This document shows positions 8,216 through 20,400 of a stretch of DNA of 64,000 bases, in pieces. The notes beneath the pieces were generated by a model. That model worked only from the letters and a program-made list of their open reading frames with translations. It was not told the origin of the DNA and searched no databases. The stretch is from Promethearchaeota archaeon. Its GTDB lineage: Archaea > Asgardarchaeota > Lokiarchaeia > Helarchaeales > RDOG01. Position 1 is the first letter of the stretch. Each line of letters opens with the position of its first letter. Where the stretch lies: assembly GCA_011365055.1 (NCBI GenBank), contig RDOG01000004.1, forward strand, positions 124,001-188,000, written 5' to 3'. The position numbers were made by a program, and so were the translations under genes.

Positions 8216-9181
8216 ATTTTAAAAGTCGTTCAATTGAAACAGCGGAAAAAAGTGAATAAAAGGGAACCGTGATCCAAGTGATTTAATGCATCATATAACA
8301 ATTCCTGATTGAGTGAAATTCGTAATTATAAGGTGAAATAGAAATATTTATGGTTATTTCCATCAAAAAAAGTAAATTTATAACTCTAATTTGTTTGATT
8401 TCTAGAAAAGCCCTTAATTAATCAATGAAATTTAAAGGGAATTACAATGAATTCAATGACTAAATTAAATAGATCATGCGTGGTTCAATGGAAATTCAAT
8501 GATTGTTTATATAAGACTGCAATAATTAAATAGAAACATGCTAAATTCTATTCTCTGATCTTTTGTTTAATCTATTGATTTCGGTAATAATTTATAATTA
8601 AATTCAAGTAGGATTAACGAAATTTAAGTTATTTGGGAATAAAGTTGCTATTAAATAATCAGATCACTAAAAAAAAGTGGATCCCGACCAAGTAACTAAG
8701 AGTAAAAAACAAAATGGGTGGACTTTTTTTGGCAACAAATTAAACTACATCAGTTAACGTCCCGAAAATCTATGAAAATTAATTATTCCGTTAATCACTT
8801 AAAGCGTCTTGGTTTAAAGCAGTAATATCTTACATTAATAAAAGAATATTATTAAATACTTATTTTACTCAGTATGAAGAATAAATATAATTAAATTATA
8901 TAGTGATTGGAAAAGGTCTTTACTTTACTTAATTAATAGGGTCTAATGATAAGGGAAAATGTGTCTATAGATAAGATAAGAAATGGTTTTTTAACAAAAT
9001 AAAATTTTTAATTTTCAATTTTGTGGTATTTTCCATAACAAAAATTGAAAAATGGTTTTAATGAAAATATCTCGAAATTTATATACCGAAATAAATTATT
9101 ATAACTATATCCTATAATATTAGATACTAAATTAATTATAATTTGGTCATAAATATAGGGAATTATCAGTGGGCTGTATAA
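8216..9181. other. Long non-coding region before the giant surface-protein gene
   Basis: This is almost 1 kb without a convincing reading frame. The right part (about 9060-9180) holds promoter-like A+T elements, notably CGAAATTTATATACCG around 9072-9087, followed by a leader of about 80 nt. The length suggests a complex regulatory region or decayed genes. I find no long inverted repeat or tRNA-like cloverleaf by eye. Confidence 0.4.
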
Positions 9182-12100
9182 ATGAAAAAGAAGTTTTTTT
9201 GTATTATAATGATATTAATGTTTATAAATTCTAATTTAATATTATTATTTCCCATAGATTATTTAATTAATCATCAAAATCAACTTTTAACGAGCGGGTT
9301 TAATAATTTAGAGAGTTCAGATTATTCAGCTGATCCTGCAGATAACTATATTTTTGAAGGATTTTCCATTTTAATTTCGAATGTTTCAAATACTGAATTT
9401 TCAAGATTATTAATTGCTCCTCAATATTATGATTATTTAAACCATTTTTATCCAATAGATGAAAGTTATGACAACGTTCCCACTCAAATCATGAAGGTTG
9501 GAGAAAATTGGTCATATATTGGAATATCTGAAAAAGAAACTCATAAAATTTTTGAGCAAAATTGGTCAAGTACTAAATTAACGCCAGTTCTTAATAACCT
9601 TCACAATAATTCAATCACCTTTTTTAAAGATTATTGGAAAATAGAAAATGAGACTTATCCAGGAAGAAATGCATCTTTGTTTGCAGATGGTTTAGCGCAA
9701 TACTCCTGGAATTCGTCAATGGGTTGGATTGGATATCAAGATGATGGAGGAAATTACAATTATTCTTCTCCTTATGAACCTCAGATCTTTGATATTGACT
9801 ATAGAGCAGTTTATGAGTTGGGAGCAGGAATTGAAAAAATTGATTTTGCTCAAGTATTCTTTGAATTTATTAATACTATGTGGTCTAATCAATCTCAGAT
9901 CGTGGATAACGTGTCTAAATTACATTATTGGTATTCTATCGATCATACTGGTAATTTAACAAATTCTGTTGACTTTGAAGATTATCATGTTGCTGATAAA
10001 GGCGTTCTTCATGATCCTAATGATTTTATTAGTGATGGTGATTTATTTAACGAAACTTCGATCCCCGATGATCTGAATCCGAATTTTAGAAGGCTTACAT
10101 TTACTCGAAGCACCGCGAACACCCTTAATAATTACGATTTTAAAAATCATAAATTTGAAGATGGCGAATTTAATTTTACGATATCTACAGGTACTGGAGC
10201 TCAATTTTTAGAGAATACCGAAGATTATGGCTGGACTTTTAAAATACAATCTACATCAAGTTTAAATGTATCCTACAACACGACTTTCCCTCTTTTTAAT
10301 AATCGTTCCATAGGAACATCGTTTAATGTATCAAATGATATCGATTTAGCATTAACGAATTTTTCTGTATTGATAACTAAATTAAACCAATCCAGAAACT
10401 TGACAGCTAAGATTTATACTTATGATTTTGAATCCCAATCCCCATCTGTATTATTAGATGAATCGGTATTCAACATTTCAAGTATTGGATGGCAAACTCT
10501 CACTTTACCAAATCCCATTCCAATGTTTGAAAACGGGTCATACTGTATTTTATTTTCAAGTCCTAATTCTAATACTTCTCAAGATATTGAACTTGCTTTT
10601 AAAAATCAATGGCAAGATAATCAAGACATAAAAAATAAGACCAATAATCATTTTTTAATAAGTGCAAACAACGATCTAGATGTCATTGAAACTGGAGACA
10701 TGGTCGTTGAACTTATTTTTAATAGCTCCAGTTCTCCCTATTACAATCGGACAAATAAGGATTATTATCTTGATGAGGAATTAATTAAATATAATTTTTC
10801 CAAAGATGGCACTTTATTGGATAATTTTGAGTCTGATTTTCAAATTCAAAACAATACTATTCAATGGGAGCCATCACCTTATGGAAATTACCCATATTTA
10901 ATACAAGAAAATTACAGTAATGATCCTATCTTTTTTATTTCTCCTTACCAATATCGTTCTTTTTCACCAAATTATCCGATAGGATTTTTTGATTCGAATC
11001 AAACCTCAGATCCCATTGATCAATATGAAGAGCGGAGAATCTGGACTGATGGGAGCATCTTATATACAGGTAAGGTTTTCAGAGATGCAGATGATGAAGA
11101 TACTGGTTACGTAACATTTAATCCGACTACTTCATTAGGAGAAATTTATTATCACCCCAGATGGTCGGGCATTTATGGCGCAGAAAATCCAAGAGAATCT
11201 CAGACAAATAAATTAAGTTTTGCTGCAGATTTTAATTTTGGAATCGGAGCGAATTTTATTTATTGGTTTACTGAAACAAATTTATCTACTAAAATGTATA
11301 CTGATGCAGAAATCGGATTTCTTAATTTAAGCACAAGAAATGATTATTTATCATATAAATACACGGGTATAGACGATTGGATTACAAATTATTTCAACAC
11401 CTTGACCGGGAGTGTTCAAAATAATACTTATAACGTTTCTGATACCATTTCCCAATTAACCGGTTATGAATTATTTACTTATGATAGTAGTTCCCACCAG
11501 TATAATTATTCTCTGGATACAAGAAATATTAAAAAATCAAGTGCTTATGGAAATAATTACATTGATTGGGAAACCTTAGGATATAAATACACAGATGGTA
11601 ATTTTAGCTGGACTCAGAAGCATCATGCATCCAGCGATTATTTTTCTGCTTTTAATAATGTAACTGCCAATGTGTCTCAAATAAATCAGGCCTATTGCAT
11701 CGTTCCAGCTCCTGTAATTGGAGTTATTGGGGTTTGGACAACTCCAAAAAAGAATCTAACTAATTATTATCCGGGTGGATCTTTTGATGAGAGCACGGGG
11801 CGAATAAATTTTGGAGAGCCAATTCCATCAGGAATTAATAATGTATATGTGGAATATTATACAAATGAATATCAAGGATTAGGATTTATGAGTAATACCT
11901 CATTTACAGGATACTTAAACGTGACTTATGAGAATTTCTTTTCGTTAACGGATTCAAATAAACTCATTGGATGTTCAATTAATGTTTCAAATGAAAACTT
12001 AGGGCTAGAAGCAGTCAATATTAGCATCCAGGGCGTTCAAGGTACACCACCTCCTTTAAGAATGTCACTTTACGAATTAAATGAAAGTAATGGTTTAGGT

Positions 12101-15100
12101 TCGAATGAGGGATATCCTGATTTAACTAAGCTTATTCAAACAACTACATTTCAACCAAATACTTCTTTAAGTTATCCACGTTGGTATTTGGTTAATTTTT
12201 CAAGAGAAAGTATAGTTCCATTGGAAAAAGGTCATAAATATGCAATAATTATTCAAAGCGAGGGAACTCCAAATGCTGCAAATTATTATTCTATAAGATT
12301 TTCAAATGCATATCATTCAAATACTCCTAAATCATCCTATAATTTTTATATTCAAGATAATGACGATTTAAAATTAATAAAAACTGGTGATCTATTATCA
12401 ACAATTTATTTGGTTAAAAGAGTTGATCCATCAGAAATAGATGAAAGTGATAGATATCGGCAAAATCAACTTATTCAACTAGTTCAAGGTGTTGTTGATG
12501 GGAGTTATTCTTTACCTAACAATAATCATTATATTGGAACATTATTAAATTTAAATATCAATGATTATGTATATTTAAGAAATTTTTCCTTTTATATTTC
12601 ATCCTATTCAGGAACTCCTAATTTGACTTTTATAATTACAAAAAATAATGCTTCTAATTTACCCGATTTATCCCAAACAATTCATTCAAAAATAATTACA
12701 ATTACTCATACAGGTTTAAATTGGATAAATTATACGGGGTCAAATATGATTAAGTTATGGGGTGGTAATTATTCTTTCTTGATCCAAGGAGACTCCGCAG
12801 GTCTATCTGCTAATATTGCTTACCAATCCATAGATACGGAACATGATCTAATTCGAAACACGGGGTCGGGGTTTTTTTCAATAGATGGTGAATCCATAAC
12901 TTATATTATTCGATTTTTAAAACCTGCTTATAAGAAATTTTCTTATAAATTAGACAATAATTTTGTTGAATGGCATTTATCTTATAACTACCAAGGATTA
13001 TCTTTATATCAACAAGACGTGTTTTGGAATGAGACTTACTCTGATTGGAATTTACATGAAATACTAGCCCCAAATGGATCCAATTTACCATTAAATAACG
13101 CAGTTAACAAATCCACATATTGTAGTCTCAATAAAACTACAATGGAAAGTAATGGATTTGGATTTTATACCTTAATAATGAGAAGTCCTTTACACGCCAT
13201 GGATATTAATAAATATCGGATTAACAATACGGGATATGAAATTTCTAATATAGATACTTTGTATTTAGGCAGTCGTTATTATTTTACTTCATCAATTTTA
13301 AAAATAAATATTAATTGTAGTAACGATTACGGGAAAAATGGAATAATTAGCATTTCAATTAAAAAACCAAATAATGAGATAGAAAGGGGAATATCCAGAG
13401 GACCAAATGTTACTTTTTATTATTTATTTAGTTCAGAAGGTGATTATGAAATAACAAGTTTTTGGTATGATTGCTATTCATTTGCATACAATACATCAAT
13501 ATTAACAGTCAAACGACCTTTATTAAACTTCATTAACCCTGGTAACATTCATCTTAACATTACTGGTAATTACTCAATATTAGAATCTGAAAGTGATAGA
13601 GTGGTGGACATAACTAATGGAACTTTTATATTAAAAATATTTGATTGGCAATATGCTTCTTTATATAAATCTTTTAAAGCAAATATGGATGTAAACAATC
13701 TAACTAATCTTGATATTAATTTGCCAAAAGGAGCATTTTCCTCAATTTTAGTCACATATTTAAGTGGTACTGAAGAAGAAATAATATTATGGGGGAGTAA
13801 TTTTACAATCGGATCTTTCATTTTAATTGATTTAAGTGATGAAGTAATCAATTGGAGCACGAAAGCAATTTGTGATAGTAAAGATTATAGAAGGAGTCAA
13901 CAATTATTTGTTCAGATTACTCCGATTAACTGGGAAAAACCATATTATATTAGATTTGGGGCTTCATCTTTTTCTGATTGGTATTTTCATACATTATCAA
14001 ATCAATATATATATGTGGATTATGATTTTGACATTGATCAAGATTTTTCTAATGCTCAAGCTTTAGAAAATTGGGCTGAATATCAAATTAGTGATTATAA
14101 TATTAGTCAAAATATAACATTTTATTTTGGGATTTATCATGATGATGTAAATAGTTCCAATGATGGAGATTTCTCAACTCCTGAAGATTTTAATTTATTC
14201 TTTGATAATTTATTAGGAAATATTTACGTAGATGTTGCTTATCATGAAGAAAATTATGTAACTCAAGATATGGAAAAGTCTTTTGATATAGAATTTGTCA
14301 ATCTTTACGTGAGGGAAAAGATTGCTTATATAATTCCTGAATATGAATATGGAACGATATCAGTTGATTTTTCAGTATTTAGTTTAGGAGCATACATGAG
14401 TACCACGGTTGCAGTCAATCAAAATCTTACCATTACATTAAAAAACGTAACCTATCATCAAAAAGTGAATATTTCATGTTTGTATTTGCCAGATACTTAT
14501 TTGGATGAATATACGACGGTTCTATTTACTTCAGAATCCAAAATGTATAATATTACAACGGATAACTCAGATAAAATGTTTCAAATCAGCGTTGATCAGG
14601 AAATTTTAAATTGGCAATTCGCTGCTGCAGGTGTAGCAAAAAGTCAAAAAATAACTGCAACTATAATTCCAATCAATCAAGATCAAAGTTGGGATCTATA
14701 TATAGGATCGAGCCTTTTTATGGATGATTGGGGATTTTTTGTTAGTAGAGATAATATTTTTGTTGATGATGACGATATTCATGGTCAAACCGGTGGTACA
14801 GAAACGGGACTTCCTGAAAAAAGCATTGGAAATTCGGAACAGGTTTATTGGAATACGTTTTCACCCTCAATGCAAAAACATGAAGTAGAATTTTATATTT
14901 TTGTAGTATATGGATCGGCAGATTATACTTCACTTACTGGACAGATTTATATTAATCCAATAGGAGATGTTACTTCGATTTTTGCACCCAATGGAATGAA
15001 TCAAACTCAAATCACAGTTAAAAATTATTATAGCGAAACTGCAACCTATTATACAAGATCTTTTATTGATATTGGGGTTGCTAGCGTGCCAAGTTCTTTC

Positions 15101-16462
15101 CCAATACCGTATTTTTCTTCATATAATATTAATTTACAATTAACAAATATTCTTTCTGAAGCTTCTGTTAATGTTACAGCAGTTCACATTCCTTACTGGG
15201 CACCTTATCACGTTCCAGAATATGATCCAAATTATTTATTCAAATTTCCTTCACCTTATGTTATTGTCGTTCCGCAAATAACGTATAATTTTAGAGTTGT
15301 TACAAACGTTACGGATGATATTTTCCTAATAGAGCAGAATCAAGATACAATAACATGGGATTATCAGCCAGGAACAAATAGTTATTATCGAAGCCAACAA
15401 TTTACTGTTGAGATAACACCTCTTAATATAATTACTGATTGGGGAATTCGTGTTGCTAGAATTGGAGATTCAACTTTTCAGGATTCTCTTGGAAGATCGC
15501 CTTCTCATATTTATTTTGATGATGATGGAACACATAATCAAGTAATTGAAACCGGAGCTTCTGAAATCGAGATTTTTACAAGCTATACATTTATTCAAAA
15601 ATTTTCAGATTTCAATAAAAAAACAATTAATTTTTGGATACATGCAACTGCAGATGCAGATTTTTCCACTTTGGTAGGTTGGATATACTTTGATGTTTGG
15701 ATAAATGCTCCAATATTAATCAATTCTACTGGTGATGATTATGGTGCATTTAATATTTCTATTTATAATGTATTTACAGATTCAAGGACTGTTACATTAT
15801 TGGCAGATAATCCGTTTGGAGATTTAAGCATTAGTCCATCGCAATTCATTCTTGGATCCTATAATAATAAAAGCGTTGAGGTTCAATTTGGGGATTTTAT
15901 CACAGATATTAACATGAATTTAACTCAAATTTTTGCAAGAACTGGTGTTGGAAATTGTTATATCATACCAACAATATCTAAAATGATATTCATTAATGTG
16001 AATTCTTCCTTTTATCCAGTTATCATGCAGCCAACGATTCTTCCGGATGTACATTGGGCTAGTTTAGATTGGTTTGGAACCCGTGTCTATTTTACTAACA
16101 TTCTTCACATTTCATTTAGACTCTCAAATTTATATGGAGATTTGCCCAATAACGTTACAGTATATGTTAATTTTGGACCATTTGAATCCGTTGCGACCTA
16201 TAATCAAGAATTAAATGTTTATACAGCTGACATTCCAGTTTATTTTACTATTTTCTCAGATAAAATAACTATTAGAATAGATGGATACGAAACTATCACG
16301 ATTTATGAATCCAGTTCAATTACCATTGTAAGTTTAGATTATTTTATTTTAATTATTGTTATAGCGGCTTCAATTATTGCCATTTTATTTATTGAAATTA
16401 GAAGAAAAATACATAGTCGATCAAATAGAAGAAGATATTTTGAGACCAGGAGAGAGGATTAA
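9182..16462 (+). CDS. Giant secreted, C-terminally anchored surface protein (2426 aa)
   Basis: A signal peptide (MKKKFFCIIMILMFINSN) is followed by about 2350 extracellular residues dense in N-x-S/T sequons. A C-terminal membrane helix (LDYFILIIVIAASIIAILF) and a basic cytoplasmic tail (RRKIHSRSNRRRYFETRRED) complete it. Two repeat families are visible. One begins near residues 374, 925 and 1117 with the pattern IGTSFNVS/IGCSINVS and is probably a jelly-roll-like beta domain. The other, about 250 residues long, begins near 1556, 1809 and 2057 (W, then RSQQ-x-x-VQITPIN, then FxDWG, then a DDD-rich loop that could bind calcium). No protease or glycosidase motif is recognised. It heads a block of close-packed genes (23 nt to the next), so it is probably the exported part of one system: an adhesin, S-layer-like stalk or sheath. 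Confidence 0.85.
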   Translation: MKKKFFCIIMILMFINSNLILLFPIDYLINHQNQLLTSGFNNLESSDYSADPADNYIFEGFSILISNVSNTEFSRLLIAPQYYDYLNHFYPIDESYDNVPTQIMKVGENWSYIGISEKETHKIFEQNWSSTKLTPVLNNLHNNSITFFKDYWKIENETYPGRNASLFADGLAQYSWNSSMGWIGYQDDGGNYNYSSPYEPQIFDIDYRAVYELGAGIEKIDFAQVFFEFINTMWSNQSQIVDNVSKLHYWYSIDHTGNLTNSVDFEDYHVADKGVLHDPNDFISDGDLFNETSIPDDLNPNFRRLTFTRSTANTLNNYDFKNHKFEDGEFNFTISTGTGAQFLENTEDYGWTFKIQSTSSLNVSYNTTFPLFNNRSIGTSFNVSNDIDLALTNFSVLITKLNQSRNLTAKIYTYDFESQSPSVLLDESVFNISSIGWQTLTLPNPIPMFENGSYCILFSSPNSNTSQDIELAFKNQWQDNQDIKNKTNNHFLISANNDLDVIETGDMVVELIFNSSSSPYYNRTNKDYYLDEELIKYNFSKDGTLLDNFESDFQIQNNTIQWEPSPYGNYPYLIQENYSNDPIFFISPYQYRSFSPNYPIGFFDSNQTSDPIDQYEERRIWTDGSILYTGKVFRDADDEDTGYVTFNPTTSLGEIYYHPRWSGIYGAENPRESQTNKLSFAADFNFGIGANFIYWFTETNLSTKMYTDAEIGFLNLSTRNDYLSYKYTGIDDWITNYFNTLTGSVQNNTYNVSDTISQLTGYELFTYDSSSHQYNYSLDTRNIKKSSAYGNNYIDWETLGYKYTDGNFSWTQKHHASSDYFSAFNNVTANVSQINQAYCIVPAPVIGVIGVWTTPKKNLTNYYPGGSFDESTGRINFGEPIPSGINNVYVEYYTNEYQGLGFMSNTSFTGYLNVTYENFFSLTDSNKLIGCSINVSNENLGLEAVNISIQGVQGTPPPLRMSLYELNESNGLGSNEGYPDLTKLIQTTTFQPNTSLSYPRWYLVNFSRESIVPLEKGHKYAIIIQSEGTPNAANYYSIRFSNAYHSNTPKSSYNFYIQDNDDLKLIKTGDLLSTIYLVKRVDPSEIDESDRYRQNQLIQLVQGVVDGSYSLPNNNHYIGTLLNLNINDYVYLRNFSFYISSYSGTPNLTFIITKNNASNLPDLSQTIHSKIITITHTGLNWINYTGSNMIKLWGGNYSFLIQGDSAGLSANIAYQSIDTEHDLIRNTGSGFFSIDGESITYIIRFLKPAYKKFSYKLDNNFVEWHLSYNYQGLSLYQQDVFWNETYSDWNLHEILAPNGSNLPLNNAVNKSTYCSLNKTTMESNGFGFYTLIMRSPLHAMDINKYRINNTGYEISNIDTLYLGSRYYFTSSILKININCSNDYGKNGIISISIKKPNNEIERGISRGPNVTFYYLFSSEGDYEITSFWYDCYSFAYNTSILTVKRPLLNFINPGNIHLNITGNYSILESESDRVVDITNGTFILKIFDWQYASLYKSFKANMDVNNLTNLDINLPKGAFSSILVTYLSGTEEEIILWGSNFTIGSFILIDLSDEVINWSTKAICDSKDYRRSQQLFVQITPINWEKPYYIRFGASSFSDWYFHTLSNQYIYVDYDFDIDQDFSNAQALENWAEYQISDYNISQNITFYFGIYHDDVNSSNDGDFSTPEDFNLFFDNLLGNIYVDVAYHEENYVTQDMEKSFDIEFVNLYVREKIAYIIPEYEYGTISVDFSVFSLGAYMSTTVAVNQNLTITLKNVTYHQKVNISCLYLPDTYLDEYTTVLFTSESKMYNITTDNSDKMFQISVDQEILNWQFAAAGVAKSQKITATIIPINQDQSWDLYIGSSLFMDDWGFFVSRDNIFVDDDDIHGQTGGTETGLPEKSIGNSEQVYWNTFSPSMQKHEVEFYIFVVYGSADYTSLTGQIYINPIGDVTSIFAPNGMNQTQITVKNYYSETATYYTRSFIDIGVASVPSSFPIPYFSSYNINLQLTNILSEASVNVTAVHIPYWAPYHVPEYDPNYLFKFPSPYVIVVPQITYNFRVVTNVTDDIFLIEQNQDTITWDYQPGTNSYYRSQQFTVEITPLNIITDWGIRVARIGDSTFQDSLGRSPSHIYFDDDGTHNQVIETGASEIEIFTSYTFIQKFSDFNKKTINFWIHATADADFSTLVGWIYFDVWINAPILINSTGDDYGAFNISIYNVFTDSRTVTLLADNPFGDLSISPSQFILGSYNNKSVEVQFGDFITDINMNLTQIFARTGVGNCYIIPTISKMIFINVNSSFYPVIMQPTILPDVHWASLDWFGTRVYFTNILHISFRLSNLYGDLPNNVTVYVNFGPFESVATYNQELNVYTADIPVYFTIFSDKITIRIDGYETITIYESSSITIVSLDYFILIIVIAASIIAILFIEIRRKIHSRSNRRRYFETRRED

Positions 16463-16485
16463 TCGTAACATAGAGGAGAAAGAAA

Positions 16486-17460
16486 ATGAACAAAAAAGAA
16501 AAATTTTTGATAGCGATTCTTTTAACGCTTGGAATAATGTTAATAGGGTCCTCAATGATTCAAGTTGTAAATGCGAGCACACCAATACAAGGTGCATCCG
16601 AATCGGGTGATTTTAAAGTTACATTAATAAATAATCCATTTTTCCCATTCCCAGTTACGACCACAGGAACTCCAGTATCATTTACATTAAAACTGGAATA
16701 TAAAACTTTCCCCGTTATGAATTTAGCATCTAATGATTTACCTGTATTACTGATTTTTGACGAATACGAAAATTTTATCCAGGCAATATATTTCACCGAA
16801 CAAAGTAATGGAGTTTACCACTTAAATTACTTTTATCAATCAGAAGCATCAAAAAAATATGTTATTAAAATTGATGCAAAATATAGCCTAGATGAATATT
16901 TAACTTTAGACCTTGGAAATATTTGGGTTTTTTTCTTTCCATTTTCAACTCAGAGTTTTATTTCAATTATGTTATATTTAATTACATTTATTGTATTGGG
17001 CTACATTATTTCAAGATATCTTTTACGTAAAGCTAAAGAGAAACAAATGGATAATGAACGACTAATCAGCATTGGCACCAATGGAAGTAAGGTTTTTTAT
17101 TCCCTAGGAGTATTACTTGTCCCACTTATCTTTCTTTCAACATTTATAGCCGGGATTTGGGGATACATCGTGGCGATTATTATTTTAAGTGTAGTAGGTG
17201 TTACATACCAACGATTACCAACCCAAAGAGAACAAGCTTTAATATTATTCGGTGGAGCTTGGATCGCATGGATTATTGGTACATTTTTATTTTGGCTTAT
17301 TCAATTTAACGCTGAATTTAATAATTCAATTTTCGCAATTTATTACAGTTGGTTAATATATTTTTTCACTTGCCCGTTTTCAAATATATTAGTCATATTG
17401 AAATTAAATAGTAGTCATAAAAAAATTAAAGCACCAAGAGAAATATTATCAAATATATAA
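16486..17460 (+). CDS. Signal peptide plus multi-TM protein with N-terminal beta domain
   Basis: The 324-aa protein begins with a signal peptide (FLIAILLTLGIMLIGSSMIQVVNA). A beta-rich exterior domain (about 30-145) has an Ig-like look (VSFTLKLEYKTFP and GVYHLNYFYQ). Several transmembrane segments follow, at about 155-180, 203-245, 253-275 and 282-303. The ribosome-binding site GAGGAGA lies about 7 nt before the ATG. It sits 23 nt after the giant surface protein and 32 nt before the ATPase gene, which makes it a candidate membrane platform linking the two. No channel signature is recognised. Confidence 0.75.
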   Translation: MNKKEKFLIAILLTLGIMLIGSSMIQVVNASTPIQGASESGDFKVTLINNPFFPFPVTTTGTPVSFTLKLEYKTFPVMNLASNDLPVLLIFDEYENFIQAIYFTEQSNGVYHLNYFYQSEASKKYVIKIDAKYSLDEYLTLDLGNIWVFFFPFSTQSFISIMLYLITFIVLGYIISRYLLRKAKEKQMDNERLISIGTNGSKVFYSLGVLLVPLIFLSTFIAGIWGYIVAIIILSVVGVTYQRLPTQREQALILFGGAWIAWIIGTFLFWLIQFNAEFNNSIFAIYYSWLIYFFTCPFSNILVILKLNSSHKKIKAPREILSNI

Positions 17461-17492
17461 TTTTTAAAGAAAAAATAGAGGAAAGATATAAC

Positions 17493-20400
17493 ATGACAGA
17501 AGTAGATAAGTTTTACTATGCAGATTATTTATTAGGAGAAGAAACGGAATTAATTTATCCTGAACCAGATATAAACACACTTTATAATATATCTAATAAT
17601 GATAAAGAAATAGATTATGTTGTTTTTAGAATTAATAATCCAAATTATAATCTACTTTATCAATTTATTAAGGATCCTGAAGCCCGTAAGAAAAAAGTTA
17701 AAGAATTAAAGGAATCAAATCTACCAATATATACGGTTTTAAAATGTATTAAAATTACCAGAGTAGATTCTCAATTCATTAATTTGACTAAGTTTAACGT
17801 TCCTGATTCCGCTCAAGAAAAAGAATTGGCAAGATTTTCTGATTTAATAAGAATGCTAACGAAATTTACTGCTTTAACCAATGTTAAATTCATGCAGGAT
17901 GATTTAATAATTGATGGTTATTTAATTTCGGCACAACACAATAATTTAGAAAAGGCTAAGGAGAAAGTGAATCAATTATATGAATCTTTTGTTTCGCTAT
18001 ATCACGCATTATATCCTCAAATGGAATTCTTATCTTTTTCTTATAAGAATTTTAAACGATTGTTATCTCCTTTTAAACATTTAGCTATTGTGAATCACAA
18101 ACCACCATCAATTACTGACGATAGAATAGTAAAATATCAACCAATAAAAAGCTCAGAAGTTTTAAAAGGATTATATAATATACGGGATAATATTGTAATT
18201 TGGACCAGGATAAGGAAAATTCCAGATGATAAACTACTTTATGAGCGTATTAAAATAAATGAATTAATTGGAATTTTGGAGCGCATTAAGACTCAAATTG
18301 TTGATTCTGCAACTGCTAGTATAATTATTTCTGCCATGGCTTCTTTTGCTCAAACCGAAACGGAAACAAAAGGATGGTCGCGAGGAACCTCGGAATCAAT
18401 GGGAGAAACAGATGTTGGTAATATAAGTAATATAACTCGATCAACAGGTCATTCTGAAAATGTCAAAGATTTAGATAGTAGTTATGGTGGAGTTATTCGA
18501 ATGGAGAAATCTAGCGTTTTAAATGCATCTGAAAAGAACATTAATGAACAATTATCCCAAACCAAAAGATTCAATCAAGAATTAGATTCTATAAATCAAA
18601 TAAAAAAAGAAACTTCCACGGATACTATGACTTCAAAAGATGCAATTTTACGAGAGCGAGTTTTTACAAAGGAAAATCTCGCGGAGATTAAAGAAGGAGC
18701 AGTTAATTCTCAAGAAAGGCAGTATCGAGAATGGGATGTTATTGATAATGTGGGATTAGAGAGAATTCAAGTTCAGGATGCGACTAGTCAAAGAATTGAT
18801 TATAAAGGTGACGTGTTACATATAAATAATCCATTATCGAGGATCGGTACAGTTGCAAAAACAGGCGAAACGTCACCTTATTTGAAAGATTATGGATTAG
18901 ATGGATTACAACAAGGAGGATCTATTGCAAGAACTGGTAGTTTGGACGCAGATGCTTATGTTGGATATGATGGGGCAGTTGGATTCGAAGGAGGTTTGAA
19001 GGTCACAGGAGGTCTTGGGGCAGGTAGTAATAGAGTAGAAGCTTCAGCAAGATTTTATACTCAGCAAGAATTAAATTGGGGTGTTAAAGGAAGTTCCAAT
19101 CTCAGTGATGATTTCATTTATTACCAAAAAGCTGAAGGTATCGTTGCCCAATTTGATGATTCCATTCTTCATCAATCTGACGCTATTACAAAATTCGGTT
19201 CTGAGACTATTACCATGGATAAGGGAATTACTTCCCAAGAAATTTCTGTTGCGGATAGAATTAAGGATCTTCAGACATTTTCAAGTTCTAGCGAAGATTT
19301 AAGAATTAATTCCTATTCTGAAATGAGGGATTTAGAACAACTTCGATCATCTTCTTCTGGAATCGAAAGTAGTGACTCTTCTATACAAAATCAACAATTA
19401 ATAAATGAACAGATAAATTCTACAAAATTTCAAGAAATACGAAATCAATATTTTGGAAAAGAATATTCATATGGTGATTCTGCAACTACATCAATAAGCC
19501 ATCAATTAGGTACTTCTATAAACAAGAGTTCTGGATTAAATGAATCAATTAATTTAAGTAAAAGCAGTGGAATCACTCAAGGGTTTGCGGGGGGCGTTGC
19601 TGGCGGGGTTAATCTCTCTAGAACCATTGCCAGTAGTTATATAAATCAAAACGCTGAAAATGCAAAATTTTTACTATCTAAATTAGCAATGAGATACGAA
19701 CAAGGACGCGCTTCTGGAATGTTATTAAATGAAATGATCATAACTGCTGAACATCAGTATGGATTGGATACCACCCTTTCATTAATAGAAGGTCTATTCA
19801 GAAATGTTGGACAAGATATCCTATCATATCGAGAATTTATTTATAATGATGAAAAAGCAGTTCAATTTTTTCTATCATATTTATATAATCATTCAGCATT
19901 TCCTATGAAAATAACTGATGAAAAAACAGCCTACGATGGTGAATTACATAAATTGAAATACTCTATACCTATTACTAATGATGAGGCAGCCATTCTTTTC
20001 ACCCCAAGTCTTGAAGAAATGCCAGGTTTGGAAGTTCTTCGAAAGGACATTCCTGTTTTTTATCAAGAATTTGACATGAAAGAATATGAATATGAAGATT
20101 TTATTGAACTTGGAAAAATTGTATGGCAAGATAAGGTCACGGGGAGATTGTTTGGATTTGATTATAATCAAGAATTTCATCTTTTAGTAGCGGGGGGAAC
20201 AGGATTCGGAAAAACAATTACGGTTATAAAAATTATTCGGCAATTATATGATAGAGGAAATAAAATATTTGGAATCGATCCTAAAGGTTCAGGTGATTAT
20301 AGCAAGCTTATTAATTTATGTAAAGATCAAGGAAAAAGACTTTTATTTTTTAGTTTTGAGAGAGATGATAATGGGCAGGCAATCTTTGGACCTCTCATGA

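Noticed and set aside
13570..13860. 96-codon ORF antisense to the giant surface protein
   Set aside because: Opposite-strand shadow of a gene with clear signal peptide, repeats and TM segment.
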